Notes: generated by a model not told the origin, from the letters alone. DNA of 64,000 nucleotides from Pseudomonas sp. Fl4BN1 (GCF_009908285.1 NZ_JAAARM010000007.1:62001-126000), one strand, 5' to 3'. Counted from the stretch's first letter, positions 16,517-24,999 are shown. Made by a program: numbers and translations.

Positions 16517-17953
16517 TTACAGGGGGAGCGCGGCCAGACGTGCGGCCAGGGCCTTGGCTTGCAGGGCCACGTCGGTGACCGCGGTGCTTTCCCACCACAT
16601 GCCACGCAAGGGCGGGCCCAGGGCGAACAGACGCGCGGATGCCTGGCCCCGGGCGTCGTGCACGGCGCCATCGGCAGCGGCGCTGATGCCCAGGGCCAAA
16701 GGCCCGGGCGTGACCAGGCCACGGGCCAGCAGTTGCCGGGGCAAGGGCCGCGCTACCCGGCGCCAGTCGTATTCGATGCCGCTGGAGTTGATCAGGGCAT
16801 CACCCGCCAGGCGCACGCTCTCCTGGCTGCCCCGATACCGCAGGCGGATCGCCAGCCCTCCGTCTTCGCTCGGCTCAAGCCCCTGGTAGGACCCGGCATG
16901 AATCCGCAAGCGCCCTTGCCCATGCAGCCGCGCCACCAGTTCCGCGCTCAGGGGCGGCGAGCGATGGTGATGGCTCTCCCACCACGGCCGCACATGGCGC
17001 ACGAACTGGCGCCGCTGAACATCCGTGGCCTGGCTCCACAAGCGCCCGATATGCACCCGCACCGTGTCCAGCGGCGCCTGCCAGTCGATGCCTTGGGCCT
17101 GGGCCGCGTGGCATTGCTGGCGCAGCGCCCGCAGCAGTTGCCGGGGGCTGCGGATGCTCAGGTCGGCGGCGAGAAAGTCCTCCCAGGCCGGGGGCTGGCG
17201 GCGCACGTGGGGCAGTAGCCCATGGCGGGAAAACACCTCGATCGGCCCGCGATGCCCGGCCTGCTCCAGGGACACCACGGCGTCCACCATGGTCAGCCCG
17301 GAGCCGATGATCAGCACCCGCGCCTGGGGGTCAAGAGCGGCCATGGCGGCTACATCCCAGAGGTCCAGCGCTGCAGCATTCAGGCCGCTGGAGCGGGTCT
17401 GCGGGGTACGCGCCGCGGGGAACATGCCGGTGGCCAGCACCGCCACGGCGCCGCGCAGTTGCCGGCCATCCGCGAGGCTCAGCCGCGCGCCGTCGCGGTC
17501 GATCTCCAGGTCCACCGCTTCGCCCTGCACATGGGTCACCGAGGAACCCCGGGCCCGGCCCTGCTCCCGGGCTTCGGCCAGCCGCTGCTGGACGTACACG
17601 CCAAACAGCCCGCGGGGCGCAAACAGCTGACTGACTGGCACATGCTGGCGGTCCGACTCGGGCCAGCCTCCAGCGGCGATATGCTGGGTGAGCCAATGAG
17701 TCAGGTCATCGGGATTGTCCGGGTCGACGCTCATGCGCGCGGCATTGCCGTTCAAGGTATGCCCAAGCTCCACGGCGCTGTAGGCCTCGCCACGCCCCAG
17801 CTCACTGCGCGACTCGATCACCAGGATCCGCCGCCGGCCCGGCAGACGCAGCAGTTGCGCCGCCAGCAAGGCGCCACTGAGGCCACCACCGACGATCAGA
17901 ACCTCGGCATCACGGGTGGCAGGGTTTGCCTGTGCAACGTCGGTTTGGCTCAT
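16517..17953 (-). CDS. FAD/NAD(P)-binding flavoprotein (NAD_binding_9 type)
   Basis: This 478-residue protein has the dinucleotide motif VLIVGGGLSGALLA near residue 18, the second Rossmann motif VLIIGSGLTMVDAVVSL near residue 205 (typical of the HI0933/NAD_binding_9 group), and a C-terminal substrate region with INSSGIEYDW. It is probably a cytosolic monooxygenase or reductase-like flavoprotein of unknown substrate. The ATG at 17953 is preferred; the frame is open upstream but without a ribosome site. It is the last gene of the minus-strand sulfur-type cluster. Confidence 0.85.
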   Translation of the reverse strand: MSQTDVAQANPATRDAEVLIVGGGLSGALLAAQLLRLPGRRRILVIESRSELGRGEAYSAVELGHTLNGNAARMSVDPDNPDDLTHWLTQHIAAGGWPESDRQHVPVSQLFAPRGLFGVYVQQRLAEAREQGRARGSSVTHVQGEAVDLEIDRDGARLSLADGRQLRGAVAVLATGMFPAARTPQTRSSGLNAAALDLWDVAAMAALDPQARVLIIGSGLTMVDAVVSLEQAGHRGPIEVFSRHGLLPHVRRQPPAWEDFLAADLSIRSPRQLLRALRQQCHAAQAQGIDWQAPLDTVRVHIGRLWSQATDVQRRQFVRHVRPWWESHHHRSPPLSAELVARLHGQGRLRIHAGSYQGLEPSEDGGLAIRLRYRGSQESVRLAGDALINSSGIEYDWRRVARPLPRQLLARGLVTPGPLALGISAAADGAVHDARGQASARLFALGPPLRGMWWESTAVTDVALQAKALAARLAALPL

Positions 17954-17966
17954 GGAATGCTCACGG

Positions 17967-18089
17967 TCAGTGTTTACCCAGGTAAAAGTCGTGCAGGTCG
18001 CTCCGACCCCATCGTGGCTCGGCGCTGCCCGGCAAGTAGGCACGGGAAACGCATTTGAGCGCCAGATCAATCCGTCGCTTGGCCCACAT
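17967..18089 (-). CDS. Possible 40-residue protein
   Basis: An ATG at 18089 opens a 40-codon frame starting MWAKRRIDLALKCVS and ending DLHDFYLGKH, with its stop 13 nt before the FAD gene start. It is basic at the N-terminus. Some features look gene-like (position in the operon, spacing), but no ribosome-binding site stands out and I recognise no family. The 314-nt gap between its neighbours holds nothing else. Confidence 0.3.
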   Translation of the reverse strand: MWAKRRIDLALKCVSRAYLPGSAEPRWGRSDLHDFYLGKH

Positions 18090-18267
18090 AAAGCGCGGCT
18101 CACCCCGTGCTTGAGCTGGGCGACGCTCTGAAAATCGCCGGGACGATAATAAGCGCCAAAACCATGGACGGTTCAGCAACCGGTACCAAAGTAGGACGCT
18201 TGCTCAGCGCCCCTGCGCTGGCGACCAGGGCAAAGGGCGGCGCCGTGAAGGATCGACTCGACCCGGG

Positions 18268-19254
18268 TCATGCAATGTTCCGTTTGAATGCGCTGACCCA
18301 GGCCGGGACTGTGGGCTGTGGGCTGGACGGCGGTTGCCAGATGAACTGCAGGCGCTGAAAGCCCAACAGACGGCGCACGGGCTGTATGAGCAGCCTTGGC
18401 AGGGTGCGATGGGAATGTGCGATGCCCCACTCCCACAGGCGCCGCCGCCAATTGTCCGCAGGCGCCAGGCGGCGCTCGATCTGGTTCGCCAGGTGTTGCA
18501 GGCGCTGGGGCGAAAGCAGCAGGCCGCTGGGGGCTACGTCGCGGCGGTCGCGACAGGCCGAGCGGCGGGCCTCGGGGAAGGCCAGGCTGTGACCGCTGCT
18601 CAGCCACTGCTCCAACAGCACCGCCAAGCCGCCCTGCCACTCCGTGCCCTCCTCGCTCCACAGCTGTGCAGCGCCGATCGGGTGTCGCCAGCAGGTCTGG
18701 CGCCGAGGCGTTTCACGGGTCTGCAGCAACTCGCTGAAGACCCGCAGCCGCCCGGATGAAGTCGCAGGAAGGCGCGGCTGGGCCTGCCGAGCGATCAACA
18801 GTTGCGGGGCCATGCAGCGTTCTCCGGCAGCCAGCCAGCGCAACACCTGCTGGCGCGAATCGACCAGCGCGTGGGTCGGCCGCAGGCGCCACAGAGCCTG
18901 GTGCAAAGCCTCGGGGCCCAGCTCATGGTCGATGCTCAGAACTTTGCCACCGATGCTCAGGGCGGCCAGGGCCAGCAGCAACAGGTCAGGCTCGAACAGC
19001 GCGCTCAGGGCCAGCCGCGAATGCTGATTGAAACCCTGCTGGTGCAGGCCGTCGGCCAGGCGCTCAACATCGCGCAACGCGTCGATCCAGCGCCAGGCGT
19101 ACCAGTGACCGTGGCGCTTGTGGCGCAGGGCGTTGTGCAACGGGCTGACCTGGGCCCAATGGTGCAATTGCTCCAGGGCTCCAGGTAGCTGGAGCAGGGC
19201 CTGTGGTTGCGGCGAATCCGCAGTCGACGGCGGTTTGAGTAGCTGCACGCTCAT
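18268..19254 (-). CDS. Acyl-CoA-synthetase-like protein lacking the ATP-binding core
   Basis: This 328-residue protein resembles the N-terminal subdomain of long-chain acyl-CoA synthetases: ALRHKRHGHWYAWRWIDALR, then LADGLHQQGFNQHSRLALSA and LALAALSIGGKVLSID. Its C-terminal third resembles the later helix region (LANQIERRLAPADNWRRRLWEWG). The Ser/Thr/Gly-rich P-loop, the YGxTE motif and the C-terminal lid domain of ANL enzymes are all absent, so adenylation is not expected. It could be a binding or scaffold subunit. The ATG at 19254 is preceded by CGAGG. It lies between the monooxygenase gene and the FAD gene. Confidence 0.65.
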   Translation of the reverse strand: MSVQLLKPPSTADSPQPQALLQLPGALEQLHHWAQVSPLHNALRHKRHGHWYAWRWIDALRDVERLADGLHQQGFNQHSRLALSALFEPDLLLLALAALSIGGKVLSIDHELGPEALHQALWRLRPTHALVDSRQQVLRWLAAGERCMAPQLLIARQAQPRLPATSSGRLRVFSELLQTRETPRRQTCWRHPIGAAQLWSEEGTEWQGGLAVLLEQWLSSGHSLAFPEARRSACRDRRDVAPSGLLLSPQRLQHLANQIERRLAPADNWRRRLWEWGIAHSHRTLPRLLIQPVRRLLGFQRLQFIWQPPSSPQPTVPAWVSAFKRNIA

Positions 19255-19329
19255 GGAGCAACCTCGCGGGCTTGGCAAAGCGTGCGGTGTTCCGCTGGCT
19301 GAAAATGAACATCGAGCTGATCGCCCACG

Positions 19330-19386
19330 GTAGGAGCGTACTTGCCGGCGCAGGCGACTTCACCAAGCCTCTACGCTGGCAAGCCC
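19330..19386. repeat. Degenerate REP element
   Basis: GTAGGAGCGTACTTGCCGGCG faces CTACGCTGGCAAGCC, a decayed REP pair in the 213-nt gap between two genes of the sulfur-type cluster. Confidence 0.75.
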
Positions 19387-19467
19387 CCATCTGCACCGGC
19401 GCCTCACTGGATACGTTGTCCAATACACCGCAGCGCCAGTTGCAAGCGTCGCTCGCAGGCAGGGCCG

Positions 19468-20871
19468 TCAGGCAGATGCACGTTTATGCGCCTCCTGGCG
19501 TTGTCCGCCAAGGTTGCGCCAAGCGCTGCCGGGGTGGCTCTCGGGCAGCCGTGGCGCAGCGCCGAAGAGCTTCTCCCGCAGAGTGCCCGGGGCGTAGTCG
19601 GTTTTGTAGACGCCACGCTTTTGCAGCTCGGGCACCAACAGCTCCACTGCGTCGATAAAGGTTTCGTGGGTCAACGCGTAGGCCAGGTTGAAGCCGTCGA
19701 CGTCGGTCTCTTCGACCCATTCCTGAAGCAGGTCCGACACAGTCTCCGGGCTGCCGACAAACAGTGGGCCAAAGCCACCGATGCCAACCCAGTCGGCCAG
19801 CTCATGGGGCGTCCAGACCTTGTTCGGGTCCGCTGTGGAGAAGGCGTCCACCGCCGACTGGATAGCGTTGGTGTGCACGTGCCTGAGGGGTTCATCAGGC
19901 TTGAAGCGGCTGAAGTCGATGCCGGTCCAGCCACAGATCAGCGCCATGGCGCCTTCGTAGCTGACCCAGGATTTGTACTCCTCGAACTTGGCCTTGGCCT
20001 GGGCATCGGTCTCGCCAAGAATCACCGTCTGCAGGTTGAAGACCAGGATCTTCGACGGATCGCGCCCAGCCTCGGCGGCGCGCCGGCGAATGTCGGCCAC
20101 GGTCTTCTTCAGCAGCACCTTGGAGGGCGCGGCGACGAACACGCATTCGGCGTGCTCGGCGGCGAACTGCTTGCCGCGGCTCGACGCCCCGGCCTGGTAG
20201 AGCAGCGGGGTGCGTTGCGGCGAGGGTTCGCACAAGTGAATCCCCGGCACCTGGAAGTGTTTGCCGACGTGGCGGATCTCGTGGATCTTGCTCGGGTCGC
20301 TGAAGATCCGCCGCTCCCGGTCACGCAGGACCGCGCCGTCTTCCCAACTGCCTTCCCAGAGTTTGTAGCAGACCTCCAGGTACTCCTCGGCATAGTCATA
20401 GCGCGCATCGTGTTCAATCTGGGCTTGCTGGCCGAGGTTCTTCGCCCCGCTCTCCAGATACGAGGTGACAATGTTCCAGCCGGCGCGGCCCTTGGTCAGA
20501 TGATCCAGGGTCGACAGGCGCCGGGCGAACGGATACGGGTGTTCGAAAGACAGCGACGCCGTCAGGCCAAAACCCAGGTGCTCGGTGACCAAGGCCATGG
20601 GCGGGATCAATTGCAGCGGATCGTTCACCGGGACCTGGGTCGCCTGGCGGATCGCCGCGTCGCCATTGCCGTGGTAGACGTCGTAGATGCCCAGCACATC
20701 GGCGATGAACAGTCCGTCGAACTTGCCCCGCTCGAGGATCTTGGCCAGGTCGGTCCAGTACTCCAGGTCCTTGTACTGCCAGGAGCGGTCGCGAGGATGG
20801 GCCCAGAGCCCCGGCGACTGGTGACCGACACAGTTCATGTCAAACGCATTCAGGCGAATTTCACGAGGCAT
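19468..20871 (-). CDS. NtaA/SnaA/DszA-family FMN-dependent monooxygenase
   Basis: This 467-residue bacterial luciferase-like enzyme belongs to the nitrilotriacetate/dibenzothiophene-sulfone monooxygenase branch. Visible signatures are NAFDMNCVGHQSPGLW at the N-terminus, EHPYPFARRLSTLDHLTKGR near residue 110, GWNIVTS near residue 130 and a C-terminal block GFNLAYALTHETFIDAV. These enzymes use reduced FMN from a partner reductase to oxidise sulfonates, sulfones or amines. The start ATG at 20871 overlaps the stop of the gene before it (TGATG), so translation is coupled. No flavin reductase gene is next to it. Confidence 0.92.
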   Translation of the reverse strand: MPREIRLNAFDMNCVGHQSPGLWAHPRDRSWQYKDLEYWTDLAKILERGKFDGLFIADVLGIYDVYHGNGDAAIRQATQVPVNDPLQLIPPMALVTEHLGFGLTASLSFEHPYPFARRLSTLDHLTKGRAGWNIVTSYLESGAKNLGQQAQIEHDARYDYAEEYLEVCYKLWEGSWEDGAVLRDRERRIFSDPSKIHEIRHVGKHFQVPGIHLCEPSPQRTPLLYQAGASSRGKQFAAEHAECVFVAAPSKVLLKKTVADIRRRAAEAGRDPSKILVFNLQTVILGETDAQAKAKFEEYKSWVSYEGAMALICGWTGIDFSRFKPDEPLRHVHTNAIQSAVDAFSTADPNKVWTPHELADWVGIGGFGPLFVGSPETVSDLLQEWVEETDVDGFNLAYALTHETFIDAVELLVPELQKRGVYKTDYAPGTLREKLFGAAPRLPESHPGSAWRNLGGQRQEAHKRASA

Positions 20872-21341
20872 CACACCGCACTCCCGAGACCCTGGGGGAG
20901 CACGCCGTTGAGGCGGTAGTTGCCGATCACTTGGTACTTCCAGCGCAACGGGTCTTGCACGGTTGGCGGCTGCGGGGTGCGCTGCCCGGTGAGCTCGAAC
21001 TCGGCGTTGGCGGCCGCCAGCAGTGCCTCGGCAGCAGCAATCGCCGCTTCTGCCAGGGCGATGCTAACCTCGGCCGGCTCCTGATCCTCTGCCAACTGCA
21101 GCTCAGCCCGCTCTTGCAGGGCCGCCGCCACTTCGATACGGACCTGCAGGTCGCCAAAGCGACTGATCACATAAGGGTCGTCACTGGCCTTGGCCAGGCC
21201 ACTGGCGGCCCAGGGCTGTGCCTGCTCACGGATGAAGTCCAGGCTGCGCTGCAACAGCCCGCGGGCTCGTTGTAGATCGTCGGCGCTGCTGGCCAGGGCG
21301 GCCTGGGGGCTGTGGGCTTGAGCGTGGATCAATGCATTCAT
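20871..21341 (-). CDS. Stand-alone acyl-CoA-dehydrogenase-type C-terminal domain (SfnB tail paralogue)
   Basis: This 156-residue protein is homologous only to the C-terminal helical part of its upstream neighbour SfnB. Both end alike: DPLRWKYQVIGNYRLNGV here and DPVRWKYHLIGNFLLNGV in SfnB. Shared internal blocks include DPYVISRFGDLQVRIEVA against DPFTIAAIGDLEWRVHGT. The N-terminal and beta-barrel domains of the acyl-CoA dehydrogenase fold are missing, so it cannot be a complete flavoenzyme. AAGGA stands 8 nt before the ATG at 21341, the frame is intact and the spacing to its neighbours is tight, so it looks like a working gene and not debris. Confidence 0.8.
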   Translation of the reverse strand: MNALIHAQAHSPQAALASSADDLQRARGLLQRSLDFIREQAQPWAASGLAKASDDPYVISRFGDLQVRIEVAAALQERAELQLAEDQEPAEVSIALAEAAIAAAEALLAAANAEFELTGQRTPQPPTVQDPLRWKYQVIGNYRLNGVLPQGLGSAV

Positions 21342-21352
21342 GTCCGATTCCT

Positions 21353-22555
21353 TCAGTTCCAGGCGTGACGGGCCGGCTTGACGCCGTTGAGCAGGAAGTT
21401 GCCGATCAGGTGATATTTCCAACGGACCGGATCATGCAGGGTGTGAGTTCGCGCATTGCGCCAGTGCCGGTCGAGGTTGTACTTGCCCGCCACCGAACGG
21501 GTGCCGGCCAGCTCGAACAGCTTGCTGGCTGCCAGCAAGGCGCTTTCCGCCGACAACACCTTGGCCTGGGCCACCACTATCGAGGCCTGGGCGACACTGT
21601 CCTCATTGGCATTGACCAGGGCCTGCTCGATGGCCCGGGCGGCCTTGGCGAGCACCGCTTCGGTGCCATGAACCCGCCATTCCAGATCGCCGATGGCGGC
21701 GATCGTGAACGGGTCCTGCCAGCCATGATCCAGGCCGCTGTCGATCCACGGCCGGGATTGCCGGGCATGCTGCTTGGCGTCTTCCAGGGCGGCGACGGCG
21801 ATGCCCGTGTCCACCGCGGCCTGGATGATCTGCGAAATCGGACCATCGGCGGTGGGCTGCTCGAATGCCCGGTGGGCCGGGATCACCGCGCTGCGCGGTA
21901 CCTGTACGGCCTTGAGGCTGACGCCGCCGCTGGCGGTGGTGCGCTGGCCGAAACCGTCCCAGCTGTCGATCACCGTCAACCCGGGGTTGTCCCGTTCAAT
22001 AAAGGCAATGTGGGCCTGGTTGTGCTCATCCACCGCCACCGCCGGAACGATGTGGGCAAACAAGGCGCCGGTGCAGTAGAACTTCTCACCGTCGATTTGC
22101 GCCTGGTCGCCGGTAAAACGGATCTGCGTCTCGAAGGCCCCGACGTGCTTGCTGCCGGCTTCGGAAAACGCATTGCCGAAGCGCTGACCCTGCAGCACCT
22201 TGGCGAAGTAATGGCGCTTCTGCTCCTCGCTGGCGGTCTGCAGCAGGATGTCCACCACCCCCAGGTGGTTCTGCGGCAACTGGCCCAGGGAGGGGTCGGC
22301 GGCGGAGATCAGCTTGATCACCTCCACCAGGGTCACATAGGACACTCCGGCACCGCCGTAGGCCCGGGGAATGGTGATGCCCCACAGGCCGCTGGCGGAG
22401 AATTCGTCGAGTTCCGCCAGCGGCAGGCGCCGTTCGCGATCGCGTACCGCCGCCTCCACCGCGAAGCGCTGGGCCAGCGCCCGGGCAACGCTGATCGCCT
22501 CGGCATCACTGCGGATGATATGGGCACTGAATGGGGGTTGAGCTGGGGCTGTCAT
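21353..22555 (-). CDS. sfnB: SfnB-family sulfur acquisition flavoprotein (acyl-CoA dehydrogenase fold)
   Basis: This 400-residue protein has the full acyl-CoA dehydrogenase layout: N-terminal helices (LDEFSASGLWGITIPRAYGG), middle beta domain (FGNAFSEAGSKHVGAFETQI) and C-terminal helices. SfnB-like proteins occur in gene sets for growth on sulfones and sulfonates under sulfate limitation. The ATG at 22555 has GGAG upstream. The 160 nt before it contain an AT-rich block (about 22620-22700) of the kind found before CysB-controlled sulfur-starvation genes; that control is inferred. It is the first gene of the cluster. Confidence 0.88.
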   Translation of the reverse strand: MTAPAQPPFSAHIIRSDAEAISVARALAQRFAVEAAVRDRERRLPLAELDEFSASGLWGITIPRAYGGAGVSYVTLVEVIKLISAADPSLGQLPQNHLGVVDILLQTASEEQKRHYFAKVLQGQRFGNAFSEAGSKHVGAFETQIRFTGDQAQIDGEKFYCTGALFAHIVPAVAVDEHNQAHIAFIERDNPGLTVIDSWDGFGQRTTASGGVSLKAVQVPRSAVIPAHRAFEQPTADGPISQIIQAAVDTGIAVAALEDAKQHARQSRPWIDSGLDHGWQDPFTIAAIGDLEWRVHGTEAVLAKAARAIEQALVNANEDSVAQASIVVAQAKVLSAESALLAASKLFELAGTRSVAGKYNLDRHWRNARTHTLHDPVRWKYHLIGNFLLNGVKPARHAWN

Positions 22556-22717
22556 GGGCCGACTCCGCTTCCTGAAGATCAAGATGAACACCCGTGGAGG
22601 GGTTCCTGTCAGCAGCGTTGCAGGAGTCGAGCCAACGACTTAAATGCTTCTATTTCAATCAGTTATAAAACAATTCAAATAATCGACATCAACTGAAAAC
22701 CAGCAAAATGTTCAATC

Positions 22718-22737
22718 ACTGTTGCTGGGCCAACAGT
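22718..22737 (-). terminator. Weak hairpin after the XRE-cupin gene
   Basis: ACTGTTG (22718-22724) pairs with CAACAGT (22731-22737). It follows the XRE-cupin stop codon by about 20 nt, but the T-run after it is poor. Confidence 0.4.
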
Positions 22738-22755
22738 AGCCACCGAGCCTCGCCC

Positions 22756-23319
22756 TCAGATCACCACGTTGCGTACGAAGCGCGTGGCTTCGCTACCGTC
22801 ATTGCGATAGCCGTGGGGCACATGGCTGGCGAACATGAAGAACTCACCGCTTTGCAAACGCCGCTCGCTGTCGCCGAAGAACACCGTCAGGCAGCCTTCG
22901 AAGACATAGATCTGCTCGCTCCAGCCCTGGGCGTCGCATTCCGAACGGTAGATCTCCCCCGGCTCCAGTTGCCACTCCCAGAGTTCCACTTCGCGCCGGG
23001 CCTCGGCCTTGGCCAGCAGTACCGCCTTGCTACCGGGAATGACACCGGCCCAGGCCAGTTCGTTGATACGGCTCGGGTCCGGGGAACCGGGGGCCTGGAT
23101 CAGGTCGCTGAAGGCCACATCCAGGGCTTCGGCCACCCGGTCCAGGGTGCCGAGGCTGACATTCTTTTCCCCCGCTTCGATGGCCACCAGCATTCGCCGG
23201 CTGACATCGGACTTTTCCGCCAGGGCGCTCTGGCTCAGGCCCGCGGCATGGCGCAGGCGCCGCACATTGAGGCTGACGTGTTGCAGGACCGAAGCCCGCT
23301 GGCTGTTTTCTTTGTGCAC
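22756..23319 (-). CDS. XRE-family regulator with C-terminal cupin domain
   Basis: This 187-residue protein has an N-terminal helix-turn-helix (LRHAAGLSQSALAEKSDVSRRMLVAIEAGE, roughly residues 15-45) and a C-terminal cupin barrel (GWSEQIYVFEGCLTVFF and SGEFFMFASHVPHGYRND). This design is common for regulators of amine, amino acid or detergent-type metabolism, with the cupin sensing a ligand. I chose the GTG at 23319 (VHKENSQRASVLQHVS); a second GTG at 23331 is possible. It is divergent from the EamA exporter gene, its likely target. Confidence 0.85.
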   Translation of the reverse strand: MHKENSQRASVLQHVSLNVRRLRHAAGLSQSALAEKSDVSRRMLVAIEAGEKNVSLGTLDRVAEALDVAFSDLIQAPGSPDPSRINELAWAGVIPGSKAVLLAKAEARREVELWEWQLEPGEIYRSECDAQGWSEQIYVFEGCLTVFFGDSERRLQSGEFFMFASHVPHGYRNDGSEATRFVRNVVI

Positions 23320-23344
23320 TATATTGCTCACTCTCCAGGCCTGC

Positions 23345-23356
23345 GCAGTATACTGC
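23345..23356. promoter_or_regulatory. Perfect 12-bp palindrome in the divergent promoter
   Basis: GCAGTATACTGC lies between the XRE-cupin gene (start 23319) and the EamA gene (start 23404). A perfect palindrome in an 84-nt divergent gap is a good candidate for the operator of the XRE regulator. Confidence 0.5.
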
Positions 23357-23403
23357 CCAACTTCCGGCGCATTGTGCGTCCCCCTCAGGTAGCACGCAAG
23401 GCC

Positions 23404-24321
23404 ATGACGTCCAGACCCTCCCGCGGATTGCAGTTCAAACTCAGCAAGGCCGAAGCCGTGCTGGTGCTGATCACCATGATCTGGGGCGGCACCTTCTACC
23501 TGGTGCAACAGGCCATGACCGTCAGCGGGCCGATGTTCTTCGTCGGCCTGCGCTTCGCCGCGGCGGCCTGCATCGTCACCCTGTTTTCCCTGCGCCACCT
23601 GCGCGGCCTAACCCTGTTCGAGCTGCGCGCCGGCAGTTTTATCGGTACCGCCATCATGCTCGGCTATGGCCTGCAGACGGTAGGCCTGCAAAGCATCCCC
23701 AGCAGCCAGTCGGCGTTCATCACCGCGTTGTATGTGCCCTTCGTGCCGTTGCTGCAATGGCTGTTCATGGGCAAGCGCCCTGGCCTGCTGCCGAGCATCG
23801 GCATCATGCTGGCATTCACTGGGTTGATGCTGCTGTCCGGGCCCAACGGCGCCTCCCTGGACTTCAGCCCGGGGGAGATCGCCACCCTGATCAGCACCGT
23901 GGCGATAGCCGCCGAGATCATCATGATCAGCAGTTTCGCCGGGCGCGTGGATGTGCGCCGGGTCACCGTGGTGCAACTGGCCGTCACCTCGCTCCTGGCC
24001 TTTGCCGTGGTGGGACCGACCGGCGAGGCGCTGCCGGGGTTTTCCTGGCTGCTGCTGGCCAGCGCCCTGGGCCTGGGCGCCGCCAGCGCGGCGATCCAGG
24101 TGGCGATGAACTGGGCGCAGAGAAGCGTCTCGCCGACCCGCGCCACCCTGATCTACGCCGGTGAACCGGTGTGGGCCGGAGTGATCGGGCGGATCGTCGG
24201 CGAACGCCTGCCGGGGCTGGCATTGCTGGGCGGCGCCTTGATCGTGCTGGCGGTGATCATCAGCGAATGGAAACCCAAGGCAGAAGCCGGGCAACCGAGC
24301 GGCGAGGCGCTGGAGTCCTGA
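23404..24321 (+). CDS. EamA/DMT-family permease
   Basis: This 305-residue inner-membrane protein has ten predicted helices and two EamA repeats: first AVLVLITMIWGGTFYLVQQAM, second from about residue 150 (IATLISTVAIAAEIIMISSF), ending in TLIYAGEPVWAGVIGRIVGE, a DMT signature. Members export or import amino acids and other metabolites; the substrate is unknown. The ATG at 23404 is the only start after the divergent promoter; the long open frame upstream runs antisense to the regulator gene and is not coding. Confidence 0.88.
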   Translation: MTSRPSRGLQFKLSKAEAVLVLITMIWGGTFYLVQQAMTVSGPMFFVGLRFAAAACIVTLFSLRHLRGLTLFELRAGSFIGTAIMLGYGLQTVGLQSIPSSQSAFITALYVPFVPLLQWLFMGKRPGLLPSIGIMLAFTGLMLLSGPNGASLDFSPGEIATLISTVAIAAEIIMISSFAGRVDVRRVTVVQLAVTSLLAFAVVGPTGEALPGFSWLLLASALGLGAASAAIQVAMNWAQRSVSPTRATLIYAGEPVWAGVIGRIVGERLPGLALLGGALIVLAVIISEWKPKAEAGQPSGEALES

Positions 24322-24334
24322 GCACCGGCCCGCG

Positions 24335-24472
24335 GTAGGGGCCGGCTTGCTGGTGAGGGTGGTCTTGAGGGCCCTTTCGCTGGCAAGCCAGCTCCTACGG
24401 CTGGCAGGGATAGTTGTGGGGACTGTAGGAGCCGGCTTGCCGGCGAAGGCGGGCTTGGATGCCAGCGCCTAC
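24335..24472. repeat. REP cluster (three arms)
   Basis: A variant arm (GTAGGGGCCGGCTTGCTGG), an inverted arm (CTGGCAAGCCAGCTCCTACG) and a further clean arm (GTAGGAGCCGGCTTGCCGG) with a residual right arm lie between convergent genes. The stop codon of the next gene (24469-24471) falls inside the last arm. Confidence 0.9.
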
Positions 24473-24804
24473 AGGGACTCGGGGCCGTAGAGCCAGGTGG
24501 GCACGGTCAGCGAGCCCTTGTGCTTGGGTTCCAGTAGCACCCGGTCGTTTTCGGGCTCGCCGTGATAATAGAAATAGGCGTGGTAGAGCATGTGCCCCTC
24601 GGCAAAGGCGTGGTCGAAGTAGAGCACCGTGCCCGGCGGCAGCACGTAGCTGCGGTCATCCCCCAACGGGCCTTCGATGACCAGGGCCTGGCGGGTCTTG
24701 AGCATCTCGGGACGGTTGAGAAAATACTCCAGTCCGAGCCCCAGCGCCGCGCCGAAACAGGTGAACAGCAACGCGAAACATACACGTCGAATAATCCGAG
24801 CCAT
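24469..24804 (-). CDS. Hypothetical protein with one N-terminal membrane segment
   Basis: This 111-residue protein begins with basic residues (MARIIRR) and one hydrophobic helix (VCFALLFTCFGAALGLGLEY), then a soluble periplasmic-type region with GDDRSYVLPPGTVLYFDHAF and HAYFYYHGE. It could be an uncleaved signal anchor. AAGGAT before the ATG at 24804 supports the start over longer in-frame options. I recognise no family. It is divergent from the antiporter operon. Confidence 0.7.
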   Translation of the reverse strand: MARIIRRVCFALLFTCFGAALGLGLEYFLNRPEMLKTRQALVIEGPLGDDRSYVLPPGTVLYFDHAFAEGHMLYHAYFYYHGEPENDRVLLEPKHKGSLTVPTWLYGPESL

Positions 24805-24984
24805 GGTCGATCCTTGAATGAGGTGCACCGTCAGCGATCCTTGTAGCGGGTTGTCTTGGGCAGGACATTTGCCCCACAGCTCCCGGTAAGTGGGCGCATT
24901 GGGCATTTGTCTCCTACCTTTGAAAGCGCATGTAACATTTCTTATGAAGGCCTAGCTGCGCTTGGCGGTTGGTGATCCAGAGCC

Positions 24985-24999
24985 TGGCACGTATTATGC
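24985..24999 (+). promoter_or_regulatory. Candidate sigma-54 promoter of the antiporter operon
   Basis: TGGCACG (24985-24991), four bases, then ATGC (24996-24999) gives the GG-N10-GC spacing of -24/-12 promoters with one mismatch to TGGCACG-N4-TTGC. It lies 28 nt before the shaA start. No sigma-54 activator gene is nearby, and a sigma-70 reading (TATTATG) of the same bases is possible. Confidence 0.35.
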
